Assembly (NCBI GenBank): GCA_022826725.1 | Contig: JAJDUF010000016.1 | Location: 124,001 to 188,000, forward strand | Origin: Chloroflexota bacterium | Lineage (GTDB): Bacteria > Chloroflexota > UBA11872 > UBA12225 > JAJDUF01 | Reading direction: 5' to 3' | DNA: 64,000 bases | In this document: positions 58,176 through 64,000 of the stretch, piece after piece | Layout of the letters: each line of letters starts with the position of its first letter | Numbering within the stretch: the stretch's first letter is position 1 | Made by a program: the position numbers and the translations under genes | The notes under the pieces: generated by a model | What the model was told of the DNA's origin: nothing | What the model saw: only the letters and a program-made list of their open reading frames with translations | The model's database searches: none

Positions 58176-58553
58176 CTAGACTTCTTCCGGTTTGCGACCG
58201 AGCAGGCGGGCGATCAACTCGACCACCCTATCGTGCAGGACGAAGAAATAGATACCACCGATGAGGGCCCAGCCCGCAAGCTTCCAGACCGGTCCGATCA
58301 TCCACAGCGTTCCCCAGAAACTGAGTAACGCGATCCAGACGAGGATAGCGATAACGCGCACGACCGTCCCAAAGGTGCCCCAGACTTGCTGCTCTCGTTC
58401 TTCTTCCGCAACCTGCTGTACACCCTCGTCGGCCGGCACGTCGCTGAAGGTCGTGCCGCCGCAGCGCGAGCATAGTGCCGCGGCACGTGGGTTGACTTGT
58501 CCGCAGTTCTGACAATATTTCGCAGCCGGGCCGCCCGCTCCCTCACTAGCCAT
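58176..58553 (-). CDS. Zinc-ribbon membrane protein
   Basis: A 125-residue protein from ATG 58553 with GCGAGGGTGAT upstream. Residues 13-33 form a zinc ribbon (YCQNCGQVNPRAAALCSRCG with two Cys pairs). An acidic linker (QVAEEEREQQ) is followed by two or three membrane helices (VVRVIAILVWIALLSFWGTL, WALIGGIYFFVLHD) and a basic end. The layout is common in small bacterial proteins of unknown function. The open frame extends further upstream (to 58877), but that part is repeat DNA. Confidence 0.75.
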   Translation of the reverse strand: MASEGAGGPAAKYCQNCGQVNPRAAALCSRCGGTTFSDVPADEGVQQVAEEEREQQVWGTFGTVVRVIAILVWIALLSFWGTLWMIGPVWKLAGWALIGGIYFFVLHDRVVELIARLLGRKPEEV

Positions 58554-58669
58554 ATCACCCTCGCTTTGCAGGCAGACTACTATACTTCCCGGCTTATTGC
58601 AAGCGGCCGAGGTGGTACTTTGGCAGATGACATGGTGCAATGCCGATTGGTACGGTGTAGAGATGGCAG

Positions 58670-58720
58670 GTGGATTCCCGCGTGCGCGGGAATGACGACT
58701 TTTGCAAAGGTCTCCGAACG
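58670..58720. repeat. ATTCCCG palindromic repeat
   Basis: ATTCCCGCGTGCGCGGGAAT (58675-58694), then GACGACTTTTGCAAAGGTCTCC. The extended unit matches those at 5257 and 10215. It lies between divergent genes, just before the Rieske fusion gene. Confidence 0.7.
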
Positions 58721-58752
58721 CAGAGCTGTCGGACAAATAAAGGAGAAGGATC

Positions 58753-60564
58753 ATGGTTGCCGTTGCGTCGCCGGCCGTTGACACGGCCGCCAGGGTCGCT
58801 GCCGGTACCGTTGCCAAGCTCCAGGCTGCCGGGGTGCTCACCGTCTCCGGCACTGCCATCGGCGCTCGACACGGCATTGCCGTGTTCTGGCATGAGGATC
58901 GGGCCTACGCGGTGGATAACCGCTGCCCCCATATGGGCTTTCCTCTCGCCCGCGGCACCTGCAAGGATGGTGTCCTTACCTGTAACTGGCACTATGCCCG
59001 GTTCGATCTCCAGAGCGGCGGGACGTTCGATCTGTTCGCCGACAACGTGCGTGCTTACCCGGTAGAGATCGAGGCCGGTCAGGTCTGGGTGTATCCCAAC
59101 GGCGCCGATGCGGACGAGGAGCGCGAGCGCTGGTTCGGGCGGCTCGACGAGGGCCTGGAGCAGAACATCTCCCTGGTGCAGGCAAAGGCCGTGCTGGGGC
59201 TGCACGACTTGGACACGCCGCCGGCCGAGATCGTGGGCCGCGCGGCCCGTCACGGCCTCCGTTTCGGCTCTAGTCGCAACGCCAACGGCTGGGGCGACGG
59301 CCTGACGATCCTCACCGCCATGGCGCACGTCCTCGCTGACCTGGAGCCGGATGATCGGTGCCTGGCCCTCTATCACGGCGTCCGCCGCGTTGGCGCCGAC
59401 GCCAGCGGCCAGCGCACGACCTTCGACCTCGAGCCGCTGTCGGTACGCCAGGTATCCATCGAGCGCTTGCAGGCGTGGTTCCGCGAGTTTATCGAGGTGC
59501 GGAGCACGGATGCGGCCGAGCGCACGCTCCGGACGGCCATCGCCGAGGGCGCGACGCCGCAGCAGGTGGCGACGATGCTATGCGCTGCCGGCACCGACCA
59601 CTACTACCGCGATTTCAGTCACGTGCTGGACACGATTGCGAAAGCCTACGAGCTACTCGATCTCGTCGGCTGGGAGCAGGCAACGGAGGTCCTGCCGAAC
59701 ATCGTCCCACAGATCGCCTCCTCCAGCCGTGAGGAGGAGCGCAACTCCTGGCAGCATCCGGTCAATCTGGTCGCTCTCGTCGAACCGGCCACCGCGCAAC
59801 TCCCGGCGGTGCTCGATCTCGACGCTATCCCGACCGGGCAGTGGGAAACGGCCCTGGTGGATACCTTGCTGGAGGACGACCCGGCTGCGTCCATTGACGC
59901 GCTCATGGCCGCGTTCCGCGATGGGATGGCGTTGGCCGACGCGGCCCAAGCCGTCGCCTACGCCTCGGCGCTGCGGCTGACACGCTTCCCGACGAGCAAT
60001 GAGTTCGGCGATTGGGACACGGTGCTGCACCACTTCACCTACTGCCAGTCGGTGGCCCAGATGGCCAAGCGGGCGCCCTCGCCGGAGCTGGCGCGGGGCG
60101 TGCTGCACGGCGCGATGGTGGTCTACCTGGGCCGCTTCCTCAATATCCCGCCGGCCCGCCTGCCGAGCGAGCGCGACTTGGCCGCCGAGCCGACCGACCC
60201 AGAGGCGCTGACCGCGAAGCTGCTCGCACTCTGTGACCGGCAATCGCAGGTGGACGAAGCCGGCGCCGTCGTCTACCGCTATCTCACCCTCGGCCACGAG
60301 CCGCCGCCGTTGCTGGCCGCCCTCGGCCAGTCGGTACTGCGGGAGGATGCCAACTTCCACGACTTCCAGATGTTAGAAGAGGGCTTGCGGCTCTACCACG
60401 ATTTGGTGGCGGTCGGACGCCGCGAGGAAAGCTGGCAGATGCTGGTAGCGATTGCCCGCTGGCAGGCGGCCCACAGTCCCACGCGCCGCGCCACCACGCA
60501 GACTTACGATATTGCGCTCCGGCTGCACCGCGGTGAGGACATCTACGCCCCCAGCCGCTATTAG
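58753..60564 (+). CDS. Rieske [2Fe-2S] protein with large C-terminal helical domain
   Basis: A 603-residue protein starting at ATG 58753 after AAGGAGAAGGATC. Residues 18-118 are a Rieske domain with the cluster ligands Cys58, His60, Cys77 and His80 (CPHMG ... CNWH). The remaining ~480 residues are mostly helical (LGLHDLDTPPAEIVGRAARH, ATPQQVATMLCAAGTDHYYR, DFSHVLDTIAKAYELLDLVG) and contain several His residues in HHFTYCQS, GTDHYYRDF and DANFHDFQ; I do not recognise the fold. Similar long Rieske proteins are known in Actinobacteria and Chloroflexota, without a defined role that I can name. No oxygenase iron motif of ring-hydroxylating enzymes was seen. Confidence 0.82.
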   Translation: MVAVASPAVDTAARVAAGTVAKLQAAGVLTVSGTAIGARHGIAVFWHEDRAYAVDNRCPHMGFPLARGTCKDGVLTCNWHYARFDLQSGGTFDLFADNVRAYPVEIEAGQVWVYPNGADADEERERWFGRLDEGLEQNISLVQAKAVLGLHDLDTPPAEIVGRAARHGLRFGSSRNANGWGDGLTILTAMAHVLADLEPDDRCLALYHGVRRVGADASGQRTTFDLEPLSVRQVSIERLQAWFREFIEVRSTDAAERTLRTAIAEGATPQQVATMLCAAGTDHYYRDFSHVLDTIAKAYELLDLVGWEQATEVLPNIVPQIASSSREEERNSWQHPVNLVALVEPATAQLPAVLDLDAIPTGQWETALVDTLLEDDPAASIDALMAAFRDGMALADAAQAVAYASALRLTRFPTSNEFGDWDTVLHHFTYCQSVAQMAKRAPSPELARGVLHGAMVVYLGRFLNIPPARLPSERDLAAEPTDPEALTAKLLALCDRQSQVDEAGAVVYRYLTLGHEPPPLLAALGQSVLREDANFHDFQMLEEGLRLYHDLVAVGRREESWQMLVAIARWQAAHSPTRRATTQTYDIALRLHRGEDIYAPSRY

Positions 60565-60579
60565 GAGCCGGGCCGACAG

Positions 60580-61350
60580 CTACATCCCCGTCGCGTGGTA
60601 GCCGGAGTCTACGTGGATCACCTCGCCGGTCACGCTGCGGGCGAGGTCGCTACAGAGGTAGAGCACCGTGTTGCCCACGTCGGCCCCCTCGATGTGCCGG
60701 CGCAGCGGCGCGCGCTCCGGGAACGCCCGGTACATGTCCATAAAGCCGGGGATCCCTCGCGCAGAGATCGTGCGGTGTGGTCCGGGCGAGACCGCATTGA
60801 CGCGGACGCTGTCGGGCCCTAGTTCGGCAGCCAGATAGCGCACCGTCGCCTCTAGCGCCGCCTTGGCCACTCCCATCACCTTGTAGCCGAGCACGGCTTT
60901 CTCCGCGCCGTAGTAGGTGAGGGTCACAATACTGCCACCGCCGCGCTGCGCGAACAGCGGCTCGGCCGCGCGGGCCAGCGCGATGAGTGAATAGGTACTG
61001 ATGTCGTGTGCAATACGGAACGCTTCCCGATCCGTATCTACAAAGCGGCCCAAGAGCGCTTGGGGTGGCGCAAAGGCGACCGCGTGGACCAAGAAGTCCA
61101 GCCCGCCGTGCTCGGCGCCGATCTGTTCGCAGGCTGCGGCAATCCCGGCGTCGTCGGTGACATCAAGCTGGACCGTGGTCGCGCTCGTCGGCAGGGCAGC
61201 CGCCAACTCCGGCGCGCGGCGGGCATGACGCGGCTCGTGGCTCAAGACCAGCGCGGCGCCCGCGCCGGCCAGCGCCTGCGCGATAGACCAGGCAAACCCG
61301 TGCCGGTCCGACAGCCCGACAATCAGCCCGGTGCGACCCTCGAGTAACAT
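60580..61350 (-). CDS. fabI: Enoyl-[acyl-carrier-protein] reductase FabI
   Basis: A 256-residue SDR enzyme from ATG 61350, with GGAGGGATTG before it. It reduces trans-2-enoyl-ACP in the last step of each fatty acid elongation cycle. The FabI form is shown by GLIVGLSDRHGFAWSIAQAL at the NADH site, LVHAVAFAPPQALLGRFVDT, the catalytic YYGAEKAVLGYKVMGVAKAA (Tyr and Lys with the longer spacing of FabI), and NAVSPGPHRTISARGIPGF. It stands alone, outside any fab cluster. The length is normal. Confidence 0.92.
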   Translation of the reverse strand: MLLEGRTGLIVGLSDRHGFAWSIAQALAGAGAALVLSHEPRHARRAPELAAALPTSATTVQLDVTDDAGIAAACEQIGAEHGGLDFLVHAVAFAPPQALLGRFVDTDREAFRIAHDISTYSLIALARAAEPLFAQRGGGSIVTLTYYGAEKAVLGYKVMGVAKAALEATVRYLAAELGPDSVRVNAVSPGPHRTISARGIPGFMDMYRAFPERAPLRRHIEGADVGNTVLYLCSDLARSVTGEVIHVDSGYHATGM

Positions 61351-61470
61351 CAATCCCTCCCGTCCTTGCTCCGAAGAACACCAGTCCCCCGCCACCGACC
61401 ATACCACCGCCGCCGTGCGGGGCGGGGGGCCGGATGGGGTCCATGCAGCCGCAGCCCAGCGCCGCGGGGA

Positions 61471-62289
61471 TTATTCCGCTTGCAGACGGCGCAGTTGCTC
61501 CCGGAGCCGCCGCAACTCACCTTCGGCGGTTACGGCCCGGTCTTCAGCCAACCGGCGGGCGTCGCGCTCGGCAGCGGCACGGCCTTCCGTAGTCAAGCGG
61601 GCGGACCGCTCGGCAGCGGCACGGCCTTCGGCACCGGCAGCGCGAGCTTCGGCGGCAGCACGGCGGGCTTCCAACTCCTCCGGCGGCAGCAGATACGACC
61701 CGGCCACCGGGTCGTACACCCGCAGCTGGCCCTCCTCCCAGCACAGGTCCAAGCCCAACACCGGGCTGTGGCCCCATTTCACACCATCCGGCTCCTCGTT
61801 GATCGGCAGCGGCTCGTACTCCCCACCCACCAGCCGATCCCCGGCCAGCGCCGCATCGTGATACCGGCCCCCGGTGTGATCAAACCGCCAGTATTCCCGC
61901 ACCCCGTAGCCGGCGTAGGCGGCCCGCTTGACCGTGTAATCGCGCCGCCCCGTGCTCCGCGAGGCTACCTCCAGCACAAAGTCCGGTGGCTGGCCTACTT
62001 CGCTAATCACATAGCCGTTGCGTGCCACGATGGCGTCCGGATTGACGCCAAACACCACCATACAGTCCGGCACCAGCCGCTCCGCGTCGTTGCCGGCCTC
62101 CTGTCGGAGGTAGCCGCCTCCAGCGATGAGCACGTCGGCCCGCTGGCCGAAGTAGGCGTGCAGAAACTGATCAAAGGCCGCAATCCGGGTGTATTGCTGC
62201 ATGTCGCGTATCCGCGGCGGGTCGGGGAGCGGCTCTAGGTGAGCATACGGACCGGGCGAGGGCGGGCGGAGGGCGGTTCTGGTTGCCAT
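61471..62289 (-). CDS. Uma2-family endonuclease-like protein with C-terminal coiled coil
   Basis: About 272 residues from ATG 62289 (62301 is the alternative). The Uma2 (DUF820) restriction-endonuclease fold spans residues ~20-195: AERLVPDCMVVFGVNPDAIV supplies the first Asp, QPPDFVLEVASRSTGRRDYT the D...E-V-x-S pattern, and AAYAGYGVREYWRFDHTGGR follows. The last ~70 residues are an Ala/Arg/Glu-rich coiled coil. The family is common in Chloroflexota and Cyanobacteria; its biological role is not established. The protein is not linked to a transposase here. Confidence 0.85.
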   Translation of the reverse strand: MATRTALRPPSPGPYAHLEPLPDPPRIRDMQQYTRIAAFDQFLHAYFGQRADVLIAGGGYLRQEAGNDAERLVPDCMVVFGVNPDAIVARNGYVISEVGQPPDFVLEVASRSTGRRDYTVKRAAYAGYGVREYWRFDHTGGRYHDAALAGDRLVGGEYEPLPINEEPDGVKWGHSPVLGLDLCWEEGQLRVYDPVAGSYLLPPEELEARRAAAEARAAGAEGRAAAERSARLTTEGRAAAERDARRLAEDRAVTAEGELRRLREQLRRLQAE

Positions 62290-62447
62290 CGCAGTTCTCA
62301 TGCCGGATAGCCGGTGCGCGCGGTATCGAGTTGAGAGTACCCGGCAGCAGTAGTATAGCCAACCGGGCGCCGGCGCCGCGGCGCCCATCATTGCGGTAGC
62401 TCGTTGGTGGCACCCACCCTTGCCCGCAACAAAGAGGGAACACAATG

Positions 62448-62480
62448 TCCCCCCGCCGCAGCGGGGGCGGTTCCCCTATG
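62448..62480. repeat. CCCCGC-type palindromic repeat
   Basis: TGTCCCCCCGCCGCAGCGGGGGCGGTTCCCC-like dyad DNA. It is a short copy of the C-rich/G-rich family near the end of the 127-residue gene. Confidence 0.5.
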
Positions 62481-62488
62481 TGACTGCC

Positions 62489-62872
62489 TCAGCGCCGCGG
62501 CGGCGGCCGGCGCCGGCCACGACGCATCGGGCTTTGCTCCTTGGTGCTGTCGTCCGGGTGAATGAAGCGATACAACTCCACCAGCGCATAGGGGCGTCTG
62601 CCCCGCACCTCACGCAGCACCGTGTCCGCCGGCAGCACCTTCCCCTTCTTGGTCCGATACTGCTCCTTCACGGTCAGCATCCACATCTGGTGCTCCGGAA
62701 TAGCGACGATCTCCCCGGCCTTGGGCCGGATCACCAGACCATGCACTTCTTCGAGGTGCTGCTCGTACCGCGGTGGATCAATGTAGGGGTGCAGGCGTTG
62801 CGGTGGCGGCGCCGGTGCCGGCGAATCGCCGGTTGCACCACCCTCGGCCGGCGGACCCTCGGTATTGGCCAT
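62489..62872 (-). CDS. Hypothetical protein
   Basis: A 127-residue protein from ATG 62872 that I do not recognise. The first ~28 residues are Pro/Ala/Gly-rich. A compact core follows (LEEVHGLVIRPKAGEIVAIP, HQMWMLTVKEQYRTKKGKVL, RGRRPYALVELYRFIHPDDS), perhaps mixed alpha/beta. The end is strongly basic (PMRRGRRRPPPRR), which suggests nucleic-acid contact. It lies between the Uma2 gene and the adenine methyltransferase on the same strand, but gaps of about 200 bases argue against one operon. Confidence 0.6.
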   Translation of the reverse strand: MANTEGPPAEGGATGDSPAPAPPPQRLHPYIDPPRYEQHLEEVHGLVIRPKAGEIVAIPEHQMWMLTVKEQYRTKKGKVLPADTVLREVRGRRPYALVELYRFIHPDDSTKEQSPMRRGRRRPPPRR

Positions 62873-63093
62873 GCTGTGTACTCCCTCGCACGTGCTCCCC
62901 CAGGGCTAACGGGCGCTGCTCCCAGGGCGAGACACACTCCTCACTCGTCGGCTTATCGCAAGTTAACAGCGCTCATTGTACCGCAGTATGGCTGCCGGGC
63001 GCACCCGCCTCCCCGGCACAGGCCGCAATCCGTGTCCACTTGCACAGCGGAGGGCCCATGGGTGGGCCGGGGATGAAGCGCAATCCATCCCGC
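62873..63093. other. Intergenic region, no clear feature
   Basis: A 221-base gap between two reverse-strand genes. It is GC-rich with a G/C-rich stretch near 63095-63115 adjoining the methyltransferase stop. I see no gene, RNA or strong promoter. Confidence 0.35.
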
Positions 63094-63975
63094 TCACCTC
63101 CCCCGGTGGGGCGGGGGCCGCGGTGGGCCGAGCGGCGTGGTGAGTCGCGCGCGCATCAACTCGACGTATTCCGGCTCGCGTTCGATCATCAGCCACCGCC
63201 GGTTGAGGCGGGCGGCGACGGCGGCGGTGGTACCGGTGCCGGCGAACGGGTCCAGGATCAACTGGCCGGGCTGCGTGCTCGCCGCAATCACGCGCTCCAA
63301 CACACCTTCCGGTTTCTGCGTCGGATGCGCCTTCCGGCCGTGCTCATCGCGCAGCCGCTCCTTGCCGGTGCAGATCGGAAGCACCCAGTCGCTCCGCATC
63401 TGCTTGCCCCCGTTGGCGGCCTTCATGTCCTGATAGTTGAAGGTGTAGCCTTTCGCCGTCTCCGATTTTTTGGCCCAGATAAGCGTTTCGTGAGCATTCG
63501 TGAAGCGCGAGCCGCGGAAGTTGGGCATCGGGTTGGTCTTGATCCAGCACACCTCGTTGAGAATCCAAAATCCGAGGTCCTGCAAGAGACGCCCGATGCG
63601 ATAGATATTGTGGTAGGTGCCCATCACCCAGATCGCACCCGTCGGCTTCAGCACACGCCGGCACGCCTGGAGCCACTGGTAGGTGAATTGGTCGTACTCT
63701 TGAAAGGTGTTGAACTGATCCCACTCCGCGTCCACCGACTCGACCAGCGTTCGGTTCGGCCGGATCAGCGCCTTCTTGAGCTGGAGATTGTACGGCGGGT
63801 CGGCGAAAATCGTGTCCACCGATTCGGAGCGCACCATCGGCAGCACGTCGCGGCAATCGCCGAGCGCGACGATATTCCACGGCGCCCCGGCCGGGCCGGC
63901 GGCGCTCCGTTCACCGGCCGGCGGGGACGGTCGGCCGCGCCGCACCGGCGGTGGCTCGTCAGCGGCCCACTCCAA
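63094..63975 (-). CDS. CcrM/HinfI-like adenine-N6 DNA methyltransferase
   Basis: A 293-residue beta-class methyltransferase. Motif IV comes first, [20 protein letters not shown], followed by [78 protein letters not shown], and motif [15 protein letters not shown] near the end. This run is characteristic of CcrM and M.HinfI, which methylate adenine in GANTC. CcrM proteins carry an extra C-terminal DNA-binding domain that is absent here. The TTG start at 63975 is uncertain: the frame stays open to the window edge, and a GTG at 63945 is also possible. No matching nuclease gene is next to it within the window. Confidence 0.85.
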   Translation of the reverse strand: MEWAADEPPPVRRGRPSPPAGERSAAGPAGAPWNIVALGDCRDVLPMVRSESVDTIFADPPYNLQLKKALIRPNRTLVESVDAEWDQFNTFQEYDQFTYQWLQACRRVLKPTGAIWVMGTYHNIYRIGRLLQDLGFWILNEVCWIKTNPMPNFRGSRFTNAHETLIWAKKSETAKGYTFNYQDMKAANGGKQMRSDWVLPICTGKERLRDEHGRKAHPTQKPEGVLERVIAASTQPGQLILDPFAGTGTTAAVAARLNRRWLMIEREPEYVELMRARLTTPLGPPRPPPHRGR

Positions 63976-64000
63976 CTGACAGGTGGAGAAATCTTCGGCG

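Noticed and set aside
1-64000. tRNA, rRNA and prophage or transposase genes
   Set aside because: Looked for on both strands by eye. None had convincing support, and no integrase or IS transposase was seen despite the many small repeats. A tRNA or small-RNA covariance search would be decisive.

Overview
The window is high-GC bacterial DNA with long, densely packed genes. Gene content points to a Chloroflexota-like bacterium, possibly a marine or sponge-associated lineage: many Gfo/Idh/MocA oxidoreductases, sialidase-fold proteins, GT-C-like membrane proteins, a plant-type secreted leucine-rich-repeat protein, a Rieske fusion protein, and abundant short palindromic repeats. This assignment is inference from gene content; no rRNA or tRNA gene was seen to confirm it.

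Layout. 0-10 kb: end of a sugar-type ABC solute-binding lipoprotein, a GlcD-type FAD oxidase, a NYN-domain protein with a histone-H1-like tail, a GNAT acetyltransferase, a D-2-hydroxyacid dehydrogenase, a membrane-tethered Trm112-like protein, a two-gene membrane module with a duplicated W-H/WSPPH motif, and an aspartoacylase-type metallohydrolase. 10-17 kb: an FAD oxidoreductase divergent from three overlapping Gfo/Idh/MocA genes, then tandem amino-acid-binding lipoproteins. 17.5-30.5 kb: a plus-strand island for catabolism of an unknown sugar or amino sugar (acetyltransferase, two Gfo/Idh/MocA enzymes, sugar epimerase, two five-Asp-box sialidase-fold proteins, DegT aminotransferase, xylose-isomerase-like barrel, class III aminotransferase). 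It is interrupted by about 2.7 kb carrying an LRR gene inside a split AlbA_2 gene. 30.5-36 kb: a repeat-rich non-coding block, a single-chain restriction-modification enzyme between direct repeats, and a locus of tiny basic proteins. 36-41 kb: a heterodimeric ABC exporter and a VapBC-like toxin-antitoxin module bracketed by ~105-bp direct repeats. 41-50 kb: coupled amidohydrolases (one lacking metal ligands), another Gfo/Idh/MocA enzyme, a glycosyltransferase, an aldo/keto reductase, zwf, and an ATPase plus TOPRIM-like gene pair resembling a split OLD nuclease. 50-64 kb: folE2, an MFS/NUDIX operon headed by a SnoaL-like remnant, a seventh Gfo/Idh/MocA enzyme, two paralogous GT-C-like membrane proteins, a Rieske fusion, fabI, a Uma2 endonuclease and a CcrM-like adenine methyltransferase.

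Nearly every intergenic gap carries short palindromic repeats of several families. One is a 55-bp near-perfect palindrome present four times, in both orientations, always nested inside another repeat. The best candidates for undescribed biology are the ATPase/TOPRIM pair, the WSPPH membrane module, the pseudoenzyme-enzyme pairs in the sugar loci, the tiny PPK/RKPPGG proteins, and the nested 55-bp element.
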